Shown in pieces: positions 1 through 11,599 of a DNA stretch of 64,000 bases. Below the pieces are notes generated by a model. It made no database searches and had not been told where the DNA came from. It saw nothing but the letters and a program-made list of their open reading frames with translations. Within the stretch, counting starts at the first letter, position 1, and each line of letters starts with the position of its first letter. Position numbers and translations under genes: made by a program. The DNA comes from Ariolimax columbianus (taxonomy: Eukaryota > Mollusca > Gastropoda > Stylommatophora > Arionidae): contig JAVGWX010000004.1 in assembly GCA_036924085.1 (NCBI GenBank), positions 10,225,416-10,289,415 on the forward strand. Reading direction: 5' to 3'.

Positions 1-340
1 TTTATACATGTCACAAAAGATTTTCTTGCTGGGAGATAGCTCAGTTACCCAGTCTCATATTGTATTTACTTTGTTAGCGTTGCATCCGTAGTTCCAAGCT
101 TCACTCTCGCTATGTGGTGATTGTTCCATAAGTCTGTATCTCCTCTTACTTTCAGTGGGCAGACGATGTCTCCATCTTCCATTGACCATTTGATGTGCCA
201 GTTTTACATGGTCATAAATATATACCCGTGCAACGTTTAAGCTTTCTTGTTGGCTATCTCGAGTCAGGTGACTTTAATACATTCTATATCCGTTTCTGAG
301 CCTTTGTTGTTTATTACTATATCCATCTCTCTCTCTGACT
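1..340. other. unassigned leading segment
   Basis: Non-repetitive, AT-moderate sequence with no long open frame and no TE motif that I recognise. It abuts the first large minisatellite at about 340. Confidence 0.5.
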
Positions 341-3300
341 TCTTGTTGTTTTGTTGCTGTAGTTGAGTATTGATTTGTTTTATTGCTGTAGTTGAGTATT
401 CATTTGTTTTGTTGCTGTAGTTGAGTATTCATTTGTTTTGTTGCTGTAGTTGAGTATTGATTTGTTTTGTTGCTGTAGTTGAGTATTCATTTGTTTTGTT
501 GCTGTAGTTGAGTATTCATTTGTTTTGTTGCTGTAGTTGAGAATTGATTTGTTTTGTTGCTGTAGTTGAGTATTGATTTGTTTTGTTGCTGTAGTTGAGT
601 ATTCATTTGTTTTATTGCTGTAGTTGAGTATTCATTTGTTTTGTTGCTGTAGTTGAGTATTGATTTGTTTTGTTGCTGTAGTAGAGTATTGATTTGTTTT
701 GTTGCTGTAGTTGAGTATTCATTTGTTTTGTTGCTGTAGTTGAGTATTCATTTGTTTTGTTGCTGTAGTTGAGTATTGATTTGTTTTGTTGCTGTAGTAG
801 AGTATTGATTTGTTTTGTTGCTGTAGTAGAGTATTGATTTGTTTTGTTGCTGCAGTAGAGTATTGATTTGTGTTGTTGCTGTAGTAGAGTATTGATTTGT
901 TTTGTTGCTGTAGTAGAGTATTGATTTGTTTTGTTGCTGTAGTAGAGTATTGATTTGTTTTGTTGCTGTAGTAGAGTATTGATTTGTTTTGTTGCTGTAG
1001 TAGAGTATTGATTTGTTTTGTTGCTGTAGTAGAGTATTGATTTGTTTTGTTGCTGTAGTAGAGTATTGATTTGTTTTGTTGCTGTAGTAGAGTATTGATT
1101 TGTTTTGTTGCTGTAGTAGAGTATTGATTTGTTTTGTTGATGTAGTAGAGTATTGATTTGTTTTGTTGCTGTAGTTGAGTATTGATTTGTGTTGTTGCTG
1201 TAGTAGAGTATTGATTTGTTTTGTTGCTGTAGTTGAGTATTTGTTTTGTTGCTGTAGTAGAGTATTGATTTGTGTTGTTGCTGTAGTTGAGTATTGATTT
1301 GTGTTGTTGCTGTAGTTGAGTATTGATTTGTTTTGTTGCTGTAGTAGAGTATTGATTTGTTTTGTTCCTGTAGTAGAGTATTTATTTGTGTTGTTGCTGT
1401 AGTTGAGTATTGATTTGTTTTGTTGCTGTAGTTGAGTATTTGTTTTGTTGCTGTAGTAGAGTATTGATTTGTTTTGTTGCTGTAGTTGAGTATTGATTTG
1501 TGTTGTTGCTGTAGTTGAGTATTCATTTGTTTTGTTGCTGTAGTTGAGTATTCATTTGTTTTGTTGCTGTAGTTGAGTATTCATTTGTTTTATTGCTGTA
1601 GTTGAGTATTCATTTGTTTTGTTGCTGTAGTTGAGTATTCATTTGTTTTGTTGCTGTAGTTGAGTATTGATTTGTTTTGTTGCTGTAGTTGAGTATTCAT
1701 TTGTTTTGTTGCTGTAGTTGAGTATTCATTTGTTTTGTTGCTGTAGTTGAGTATTGATTTGTTTTGTTGCTGTAGTTGAGTATTGATTTGTTTTGTTGCT
1801 GTAGTTGAGTATTCATTTGTTTTATTGCTGTAGTTGAGTATTCATTTGTTTTGTTGCTGTAGTTGAGTATTGATTTGTTTTGTTGCTGTAGTTGAGTATT
1901 GATTTGTTTTGTTGCTGTAGTAGAGTATTGATTTGTTTTGTTGCTGTAGTTGAGTATTCATTTGTTTTGTTGCTGTAGTTGAGTATTGATTTGTTTTGTT
2001 GCTGTAGTTGAGTATTGATTTGTTTTGTTGCTGTAGTTGAGTATTCATTTGTTTTGTTGCTGTAGTTGAGTATTGATTTGTTTTGTTGCTGTAGTAGAGT
2101 ATTGATTTGTTTTGTTGCTGTAGTAGAGTATTGATTTGTTTTGTTGCTGCAGTAGAGTATTGATTTGTGTTGTTGCTGTAGTAGAGTATTGATTTGTTTT
2201 GTTGCTGTAGTAGAGTATTGATTTGTTTTGTTGCTGTAGTAGAGTATTGATTTGTTTTGTTGCTGTAGTAGAGTATTGATTTGTTTTGTTGCTGTAGTAG
2301 AGTATTGATTTGTTTTGTTGCTGTAGTAGAGTATTGATTTGTTTTGTTGCTGTAGTAGAGTATTGATTTGTTTTGTTGCTGTAGTAGAGTATTGATTTGT
2401 TTTGTTGCTGTAGTAGAGTATTGATTTGTTTTGTTGATGTAGTAGAGTATTGATTTGTTTTGTTGCTGTAGTTGAGTATTGATTTGTGTTGTTGCTGTAG
2501 TAGAGTATTGATTTGTTTTGTTGCTGTAGTTGAGTATTTGTTTTGTTGCTGTAGTAGAGTATTGATTTGTGTTGTTGCTGTAGTTGAGTATTGATTTGTG
2601 TTGTTGCTGTAGTTGAGTATTGATTTGTTTTGTTGCTGTAGTAGAGTATTGATTTGTTTTGTTGCTGTAGTAGAGTATTGATTTGTGTTGTTGCTGTAGT
2701 TGAGTATTGATTTGTTTTGTTGCTGTAGTTGAGTATTTGTTTTGTTGCTGTAGTAGAGTATTGATTTGTTTTGTTGCTGTAGTTGAGTATTGATTTGTGT
2801 TGTTGCTGTAGTTGAGTATTCATTTGTTTTGTTGCTGTAGTTGAGTATTCATTTGTTTTGTTGCTGTAGTTGAGTATTGATTTGTGTTGTTGCTGTAGTT
2901 GAGTATTCATTTGTTTTGTTGCTGTAGTAGAGTATTCATTTGTTTTGTTGCTGTAGTTGAGTATTCATTTGTTTTGTTGCTGTAGTTGAGTATTCATTTG
3001 TTTTGTTGCTGTAGTTGAGTATTCATTTGTTTTGTTGATGTAGTTGAGTATTCATTTGTTTTGTTGCTGTAGTTGAGTATTCATTTGTTTTGTTGCTGTA
3101 GTAGAGTATTCATTTGTTTTGTTGCTGTAGTTGAGTATTCATTTGTTTTGTTGCTGTAGTAGAGTATTGATTTGTTGCTGTAGTTGAGTATTGATTTGTG
3201 GTGTTGCTGTAGTAGAGTATTGATTTGTTTTGTTGCTGTAGTAGAGTATTGATTTGTTTTGTTGCTGTAGTAGAGTATTGATTTGTTTTGTTGCTGTAGT

Positions 3301-5060
3301 AGAGTATTGATTTGTTGCTGTAGTAGAGTATTGATTTGTTGCTGTAGTTGAGTATTGATTTGTTGCTGTAGTAGAGTATTGATTTGTTGCTGTAGTTGAG
3401 TATTGATCTGTTGCTGTAGTAGAGTGTTGATTTGTTGCTGTAGTTGAGTATTGATTTGTTGCTGTAGTTGAGTATTGATTTGTTGCTGTAGTTAAGTGTT
3501 GATTTGTGTTGTTGCTGTAGTTGAGTATTGATTTGTGTTGTTGCTGTAGTTGAGTATTGATTTGTGTTGTTGCTGTAGTAGAGTATTGATTTGTTGCTAT
3601 AGTAGAGTATTGATTTGTTTTGTTGCTGTAGTTGAGTATTGTTTTGTTGCTGTAGTAGAGTATTGATTTGTTTTGTTGCTGTAGTTGAGTATTGATTTGT
3701 GTTGTTGTTGTAGTTGAGTATTGATTTGTTGCTGTAGTAGAGTATTGATTTGTTTTGTTGCTGTAGTTGAGTATTGTTTTGTTGCTGTAGTAGAGTATTG
3801 ATTTGATTTGTTGCTGTAGGTGAGTATTGATTTGTGTTGTTGTTGTAGTTGAGTATTGATTTGTTGCTGTAGTTGAGTATTGATTTGTGTTGTTGCTGTT
3901 GTTGATTATTGATTTGTTGCTGTAGTTGAGTATTGATTTGTGTTGTTGCTGTAGTTGAGTATTGATTTGTTGCTGTAGTTGAGTATTGATTTGTGTTTTT
4001 GCTGTAGTTGAGTATTGATTTGTTGCTGTAGTTGAGTATTGATATGTTGCTGTAGTAGAGTATTGATTTGTTGCTGTAGTAGAGTATTGTTTTGTTGCTG
4101 TAGTAGAGTATTGATTTGTTTTGTTGCTGTAGTAGAGTATTGATTTGTTGCTGTAGTAGAGTATTTATTTGTTGCTGTAGTAGAGTATTGATTTGTTTTG
4201 TTGCTGTAGTAGAGTATTGATTTGTTTTGTTGCTGTAGTAGAGTATTGATTTGTTTTGTTGCTGTAGTAGAGTATTTATTTGTTGCTGTAGTAGAGTATT
4301 GATTTGTGTTGTTGCTGTAGTTGAGTATTGATTTGTTGCTGTAGTTGAGTATTGATGTGTGTTTTTGCTGTAGTTGAGTATTGATTTGTTGCTGTAGTTG
4401 AGTATTGATTTGTGTTTTTGCTGTAGTTGAGTATTGATTTGTTTTGTTGCTGTAGTAGAGTATTGATTTGTTTTGTTGCTGTAGTAGAGTATTGATTTGT
4501 TTTGTTGCTGTAGTAGAGTATTGATTTGTTGCTGTAGTAGAGTATTGATTTGTTTTGTTGCTGTAGTAGAGTATTGATTTGTTTTGTTGCTGTAGTAGAG
4601 TATTGATTTGTTGCTGTAGTAGAGTATTGATTTGTTGCTGTAGTAGAGTATTGATTTGTTGCTGTAGTAGAGTATTGTGTTGTTGCTGTAGTAGAGTATT
4701 GATTTGTGTTGTTGCTGTAGTAGAGTATTGATTTGTGTTGTTGCTGTAGTAGAGTATTGATTTGTGTTGTTGCTGTAGTAGAGTATTGATTTGTTGCTGT
4801 AGTAGAGTATTGATTTGTTGCTGTAGTAGAGTATTGATTTGTTGCTGTAGTAGAGTATTGTGTTGTTGCTGTAGTAGAGTATTGATTTGTGTTGTTGCTG
4901 TAGTAGAGTATTGATTTGTGTTGTTGCTGTAGTAGAGTATTGATTTGTGTTGTTGCTGTAGTAGAGTATTGATTTGTTTTGTTGCTGTAGTAGAGTATTG
5001 ATTTGTTGCTGTAGTAGAGTATTGTGTTGTTGCTGTAGTAGAGTATTGATTTGTGTTGTC
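340..5060. repeat. 29/24-bp minisatellite, 4.7 kb
   Basis: About 170 tandem units built around TTGCTGTAGTAGAGTATTGA. The main unit is 29 bp. A 24-bp variant lacking GTTTT dominates after about 3.3 kb. Variants include TAGT versus TTGA, GATTTG versus CATTTG, and TGTTG versus TTTTG. Because 29 is not a multiple of three, three units encode a 29-residue period, which produces long Gln/Asn/Tyr/Ser/Thr-rich open frames on the minus strand (612-1526, 1822-2910, 3110-5149, 3906-5096). These have no non-repeat domain and are array artefacts. A block of about 0.9 kb appears twice, offset by about 1.3 kb (see findings). Confidence 0.97.
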
Positions 5061-5279
5061 GTGCGACAGTTGGTGCCTAATGAGCAGCTGATGCACTTCT
5101 TTTTTTTTCTGCAGAAAAACATTGCATGTTGTTTTTTGTCGTTGGTCATGAAAGGGACGTTTGGTTACGTTGGGTCGTAGTTTACAGCGAGGCTGTGACT
5201 TTTGGTCTGGTTTCAGCCTAGCACATTTTAGAGATCACATGTGCTTTCTCTCTTTGATCTGTATTCTCAGTCAGAATTT

Positions 5280-5630
5280 TTAGGGTTCACAGACCCTGAT
5301 GCAAACAGCCAGCTATGAGTCACAGACCTTGACACAAACAGCCAGCTATGAGTCGCTGACCTTGACACAAACAGCCATCTATGAGTCGCTGACCTTGACC
5401 CAAACAGCCAGCAATGAGTCTCAGACCTTGACCCAAACAGCCAGCAATGAGTCTCAGAGCTTGACCCAAACAGCCAGCTATGAGTCGCTGACCCTGACCC
5501 AAACAGCCAGCTATGAGTCGCTGACCTTGACCCAAACAGCCAGCAATGAGTCTCAGACCTTGACACAAACAGCCAGCAATGAGTCTCAGACCTTGACCCA
5601 AACAGTCAGCTATGAGTCGCTGACCGCTGT
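5280..5630. repeat. 33-bp minisatellite
   Basis: About 10 units of 33 bp containing AACAGCCAGCTATGAGTC. Both strands are open because the unit is a multiple of three (an 11-residue period with SYESLTLTQTA on the plus strand). No flanking coding homology is visible, so I do not call a gene. Confidence 0.95.
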
Positions 5631-5639
5631 CATTGTGCT

Positions 5640-6390
5640 TTCGGCCCCTATCATAGTCTGCCCATGTTCTGGATGAGTAACAATGAACAGAGCTCGCTGA
5701 CCCTGATTGAAAGTACGAGTAGCATCTTTCATGTAATGTTTACCCACAAAGAACTATTTGCTAGTTAATTCCAGATGACCAGTGGCAAGACATGCAGCTT
5801 ATCGCACATGTTTAAGCTACTTTGGGCGATCTGTCCTACCTAGCCAATCATTAATGACACAAAAAGAGAACACATTAATATGGAATCTTATTTTCAATGT
5901 ATTGATTGTTTTTGTGTTATATTCATCTCATTGTTTACAAGACAACCATTGAAGGTCCACCAAAGCGTCCTAGATTCATTGATTGTAGACATTGATTTAC
6001 TTTAGACACATCTTAAGATTCACACACATCATTTCTAAATTCATTCGAATGGCTCAGGCACCCATACACTTCTAAGGAGACAAAGTAGCATGAAATAAAT
6101 AACATGCAATAATACCATGTATCAATTCATATGTGCATTCAGAGGGGATACAGTAATACCAGGTATGACTTTCTGTCTGGCTAGCAAGACCACCTTGCAA
6201 GGATGTTGTGTAAAGGTGACTGGAAGTTGTTTTATGGAGCTAGCTGAAGTCACCACCACAAGAGTGTATATAGTGCTTTGACAGCAGTCTTCTACAATAG
6301 ACCAAATGAAGATGGTGGCTCTGTGTTGGGGATGGAGCAAAATGTAGGATTATAATATCCCATTTAACTCCACTTCGTGGGGAGGAAGAC
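5640..6390. other. unassigned unique sequence
   Basis: AT-rich spacer between two arrays. I see no convincing open frame, RNA gene or TE domain. Confidence 0.5.
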
Positions 6391-6394
6391 TAAC

Positions 6395-7190
6395 ATCTGA
6401 TCAGGCAAAATATACCGATCAGACATGTTAGTCAGGATCAGGCAAAATATACTGATCAGACATGTTAGTCAGGATCAGGCAAAATATACTGATCAGACAT
6501 GTTAGTCAGGATCAGGCAAAATATACTGATCAGACATGTTAGTCAGGGTCAGGCAAAATATACTGATCAGACATGTTAGTCAGGATCAGGCAAAATATAC
6601 TGATCAGACATGTTAGTCAGGATCAGGCAAAATATACTGATCAGACATGTTAGTCAGGATCAGGCAAAATATACTGATCAGACATGTTAGTCAGGATCAG
6701 GCAAAATATACTGATCAGACATGTTAGTCAGGGTCAGGCAAAATATACTGATCAGACATGTTAGTCAGGATCAGGCAAAATATACTGATCAGACATGTTA
6801 GTCAGGGTCAGGCAAAATATACTGATCAGACATGTTAGTCAGGATCAGGCAAAATATACTGATCAGACATGTTAGTCAGGATCAGGCAAAATATACTGAT
6901 CAGACATGTTAGTCAGGGTCAGGCAAAATATACTGATCAGACATGTTAGTCAGGGTCAGGCAAAATATACTGATCAGACATGTTAGTCAGGGTCAGGCAA
7001 AATATACTGATCAGACATGTTAGTCAGGGTCAGGCAAAATATACTGATCAGACATGTTAGTCAGGGTCAGGCAAAATATACTGATCAGACATGTTAGTCA
7101 GGGTCAGGCAAAATATACTGATCAGACATGTTAGTCAGGGTCAGGCAAAATATACTGATCAGACATGTTAGTCAGGATCAGGCAAAACAT
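6395..7190. repeat. 37-bp minisatellite with CTGATCAG palindrome
   Basis: About 21 nearly identical 37-bp units carrying CAGGCAAAATATACTGATCA followed by GACATGTTAGT. Each unit holds the perfect palindrome CTGATCAG. Units differ mainly at one A/G position (GATCAGG versus GGTCAGG), which indicates recent homogenisation. There is no open frame of note. Confidence 0.97.
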
Positions 7191-7199
7191 ACTGGCCAA

Positions 7200-8075
7200 G
7201 ACCCTCACCTCGGATTCCTAGTATCCTTCCCTGGAAACAGGCTGTTTTCATGACAGCCTGTTAACTTGTAAGAGATCGACATGATCCCCGTAGTAGTGAG
7301 TGACACGCAGATAAAGCCATGCACAGCACAACCGCCTGGAGGACCCAGTCCACCTTCATCAACCCGCTCGGGATGTGAGGAAAGCTTCTTCAACCCGCCA
7401 CTTCAGGGCGTACAAAAGAATAATCTATTCATTGTGGGCATTCGCAATCAGCAACTCCACTTCATTTCATCAAGATTGCATATGCTTCATGAAGTATCTT
7501 GCTGGATTGTGCCAAAATGTACTGTTATTAACAGCAGTGGATGTAAGCCTTTCTTGTATTCATTTCACTTCTTTCAAATAATGTATTTTTGTCTTTCCAT
7601 CTGTCCACCTACCCTATCCTATGTCTATTTACCTGCCTGTCTAATCCTTCTTTCTACACAATTGCCTGCTCTTATCATTGTCTTCCTGTTAATATGTCGT
7701 CCCTTCCATCTGTTCCTCCCTAAACTGTATTGGCTGTCTGTTATCTGTTCCATGAGTCAAGTTTTTCTGTCTTAGACTTCTCTTTCTTTCTGCCCATCCT
7801 TTTATTAATTTGTCTTGTCTTTCTGATTTTGTTTTGGAAAACATTCTCCTGTTGGTGTTCAATGTTAATAAAACTGACCGTTTTTGGAAATAAATGCCAT
7901 CAAAAATTAAGCAGCATAATTGAAACAGGTTTCAATTAAAAATACTTTTTATTAATAATAGTCAATTATTAATTGTTGTATTTTGTATTAATACAAGGTC
8001 TCTGATATAAATATCAAACATCGGGTGGGGTCACTTTGGGAAGAGCTTGGGGATAGAGGTAAGGTGTCAAGAATA
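7200..8075. other. spacer with a short dispersed-repeat match
   Basis: Positions 7215-7262 share a roughly 30-bp motif (GGAAACAGGCTGTTTTCATG) with 22945-22985, so part of this is an interspersed repeat. The rest (7400-8075) is AT-rich with CT-rich patches. The short plus-strand frames at 7281-7939 show low-complexity hydrophobic translation with no recognisable domain. Confidence 0.4.
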
Positions 8076-8079
8076 GAGA

Positions 8080-8365
8080 AAATAGGTTATGAAGAATTGA
8101 AAAATAGGTTAACAAGAATTGAAAAATAGGTTATCAAGAATTGAAAAATAGGTTATCAAGAATTGAAAAATAGGTTATCAAGAATTGAAAAATAGGTTAA
8201 CAAGAATTGAAAAATAGGTTATCAAGAATTGAAAAATAGGTTAACAAGAATTGAAAAATAGGTTAACAAAAATTGAAAAATTGGTTATCAAGAATTGAAA
8301 AATAGGTTATCAAGAATTGAAAAATTGGTAAACAAGAGTAGAAAAATAGGTTATCAAAAATAGAA
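8080..8365. repeat. 22-bp AT-rich minisatellite
   Basis: About 13 units of the form AAGAATTGAAAAATAGGTTA plus TC or AC. Copies become more diverged at the right edge. Confidence 0.95.
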
Positions 8366-8639
8366 AACAGGAAACAGAAATTGTTTGCAACAAAGAACAA
8401 CGTTAACTAAGAAAATCTTCAAATAAGTCAGCTTCCATATCTTTGTTTCAAAAATAGAAGCTTTTTATTATTTCTTAATTCTATTCAAATGATTCTAAAA
8501 TGTCTGCCTTCCAGCTAAGCATTGAGACTTGCGTGCAATTCAATTCTTAATTCTATTCAGCTGGATCTGAAATGTCTGTCTACATGCGGTTCACTTCTTA
8601 ATTCCATATATTTGAATTGAAATATGCAGTGCATCAGCT

Positions 8640-8850
8640 CTAGCAGTCAATGACCCAAAACGGACTGCTAGCATCAGGGCCAAGACCCTTCTCCATCTCC
8701 ACATAATGATCCTGGATATCAGAATGCAACAGGGCAGACTGCGTAAGGAGAAGGGATCGAAGAGGTAAGCCTAACCCAGTACCCAAAAAATACCATGCTG
8801 AAGCCGGATGTGTCGGACTGAAAAGTGCAAATATCGCAGTCAAGCTGCAA
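8640..8850 (-). mobile_element. interspersed repeat (SINE-like), copy 1
   Basis: The reverse complement of this segment aligns along about 190 bp with 42545-42800. Shared landmarks in order are a TGCGATATTTGCAC start, a TCCGACACATCCGGCTTCAG-type core, GATCCCTTCTCCTTA, CAGTCTGC, and a CATTATGTGGAGATG-type segment leading to AGAAGGGTC and GGCCCTGA. The core also occurs in the 11.7-11.96 kb SINE. The overlapping minus-strand open frame is incidental. Confidence 0.75.
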
Positions 8851-10190
8851 ATTATGACACAACACATTCTATTATCTGGAGTACATTCGTTTACTTGCAG
8901 TCTTTTTCAGGGCAAGGTAGCGGGAATGTTAGAACGAACGACAAAGAAAAATTGAAATATTATTCACAAATGGATCTATTATGTATGGAATTTCTTGTTT
9001 CAAATATTTAAAAAATGTTCATTGAACAATTGCGGATATCTAGGAATAGTGAAAATATCCAAAATTCAGTCAAGTGATAGTGAAGCTCACACAAGAAAAA
9101 TGTCATCCATTATTATCATAAATACAAAGAAATGTTCAACCATTTTGAGCAATTGTTGTTACATGTCCTGCAGTTGACAGGTTCGCTGCTTGAGTACAGG
9201 TACCAAATCCAGCTTTGAAACCATATCTGAATGGGGATTTCCTTGCTCTTCGTGAGGCGTTCTCAACCTGGTGCTCCTATAATGACATTTGGTGCTTGTT
9301 TCATGCAAGTAAAAAAGTGCTTATGAGCACCAATGCCCATTTTTCAATTAAAATTTTGTTTTGCAAACTCAAACAAATAATGTTGCTATCGATCCATTAT
9401 ATTTTAGGCGACCTGAAAGTTGTTTAGTTGCACGTTTGCTGCCAATAAACATATTTACCGCTTTATGTTGTTCTGAAATAGTTTGCACTGCTGACTTGTT
9501 TCGGGGGTTTTCCCAATCCTGATCAAAGTTGGGTTTGAATTGATAGATATCCTTAGAGCTGAAATATTTGTTTGAAAAGGAGAAATTTATATCCTTTTGG
9601 GGAGCAGAAGATACAAAAAGGTTCCAAATACTGCGGAGTATTTCTATCAAATGTCTGGTTATGTTTGAGACGGACTACCTGTGAGAAAAGGCTTGCTCAC
9701 TTATGAAATACATCAAGAACAAAGCACGATCACGATTAACTGATTCACATCTGTAAGTCTATTTGCGTGCAGCTACAAGCGACTTCTCATTGGTCATCAC
9801 TGAACTTCTGAATGGCTTTCAAGCTCAAAGATGTCATTAACAAGCTGAGTGTTTTAAAAATGTATTGGTTTTCAAAATATCTTCTTTTTCTTCGTATGCT
9901 GGGTTTTCAAAATATAAAACCCATTAGATTGTACGGTGCTAGCGCACTTAATATTACACATGAGCGGTGCTGACAATCTTCAAATGTTGAGAATCCCTGC
10001 TCTGTGTAGTACAACCATCAAGCTATAGTAGCAGTAATAACACAACTTACCATTCAAACACATGTCTCACACAAATACACATACAGACAGGGAATGTGTG
10101 TACGCAAGCACACGGGTGCGCACACACACACACACGCACGCAAGAACACACACACACACACCTTTTTAGCAACATTGATCATCATCTTTA
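8850..10190. other. unassigned AT-rich sequence with a CA microsatellite
   Basis: No host exon or TE protein is recognised. Short frames (for example 9369-9650 minus) have no identifiable motif. A CA-rich tract lies at about 10118-10162. Confidence 0.45.
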
Positions 10191-10480
10191 ATCATAGTTT
10201 CACTCATTTGTTCAGCTTCAATGATCATAGTTTCAATATTGCAGACTATGTCAGAAAATTTGTTCAGCTTTAATCATAGTTTCAGCATTGTAGATTATTT
10301 GATTTTTTTGTTAAGTTTAAATCATAGTTTCACAACTGATAATTTTTACTAATTTTGTATAACAATCATTGTTTCACCATTTAGATTATTTAATTCATTT
10401 GTTCAACTTCAATCATAGTTTAGAACTGATCATAATTTGCATCCGTTTGCTGGACTTCGTTTAATCATAGTTTCACAATT
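10190..10480. repeat. degenerate minisatellite, about 40-bp period
   Basis: Recurrent AATCATAGTTTCA motifs separated by about 35-55 bp of AT-rich sequence. This is an old, decayed array. Confidence 0.7.
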
Positions 10481-11120
10481 CCCTGAAAATTTCATTCAAA
10501 GTACCTGAATCTCAATATTTAAAAAAATTTAAAAAAAATAAATTAAATGATAAATACTTACCCTTGTGGCAGGGAAGCACAAGTCATTAGTTACAATACT
10601 TCACTGGCACAACACTTCTAAAGGTCAACAGAAGAGTTCCACATTTCTTTCATATGAGAACTATATTTACAACTACCCACCAACTTCATTTTAAAAACAA
10701 GTTTTAATTGTGACATCTAATACCATTGTGGAGTTGTTGCTGGAGGGTGGGAGAGGGGGATTGTAAGGCTGAGGAATAATAGCTGCTGGTGCTTTGAGTC
10801 ACAGCAGTGTCTAGGCCTTTATTTGATCTCTGAGTTAGAAAACTCCAGGCCTAAGCCTGGTATGTTTTGTAGCTGTTTCCCACAATGCACAGGGAAGTGT
10901 CTAGTAAAACGTGTATGCTAATGTCATGGATGAAACAAGATGGACGCTGGAAGCCCTATAGTTGCACTTTGACAGAGTGTTAACAGCTTCACAGACAGAT
11001 GAGAAGATGTGGTGGTTGTCGCTTATTTACAAATGCATTCTTACTCTATAAATACAAGTAGTCCTATAGCAGACACTGCCGACTAGGTGGAAATGTTATA
11101 GACCAATGTACCAGGTCTCG
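10480..11120. other. unassigned spacer
   Basis: AT-rich at first, then more GC-balanced. No convincing coding, RNA or TE signal was found. Confidence 0.45.
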
Positions 11121-11595
11121 GCTTTTGTGATGTAGGGTTGGCAAGTTTGATTTGGTGAGGTATGATAACCAGTTTGTTTTTGTGGGATGAGGTAGGTAGG
11201 GTGATCAATCTGTTTTTGTGGGGTGAGGTGGGTGGGTGACCAGTCTGTTTTTGTGGGGTGAGGTAAGGTAACCAGTCTGTTTTTGTGGTGTGGGGTGGAG
11301 TGACTAGTCTGTTTTTGTGGGGTGAGGTGAAGTGACTAGTCTGTTTTTGGGGGTGAGGTGGGGTAACCAGTCTGTTTTTGTGGGGTGAGGTGGGGTAACC
11401 AGTCTGTATTTGTGAGGTGAGGTAACCAGTCTGTTTTTGTGAGGTGAGGTAGAGTGACCAGTCTGTTCTTTTATGGTTAGGTGGAGTGACTAGTCTGTTT
11501 TTGTGAGGTGAGGTGAAGTGACTATTCTGTTTTTGGGGGTGAGGTGACCAGTCTGTTTTTATGAAGTGAGGTGGAGTGAACAATCTGTTTTCTTA
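11120..11595. repeat. GT-rich degenerate minisatellite
   Basis: About 15 units of roughly 25-35 bp sharing AGTCTGTTTTTGTGGGGTGA. Unit length varies, so the minus-strand frame through it (11083-11583) is an artefact. Confidence 0.9.
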
Positions 11596-11599
11596 AAGT

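Noticed and set aside
612..5149. Long Gln/Asn-rich frames (up to 679 codons) as prion-like or low-complexity proteins
   Set aside because: They are pure read-through of a 29/24-bp array with a 29-residue period and have no unique domain, and other frames of the same array are open too.
6395..7190. CRISPR-like array of regularly spaced repeats
   Set aside because: The whole 37-bp unit repeats with no unique spacers, no cas genes exist, and the DNA is eukaryotic.
8640..8867. 75-codon minus frame as a small gene
   Set aside because: It overlaps a dispersed repeat whose other copy (42.6 kb) does not keep the frame.
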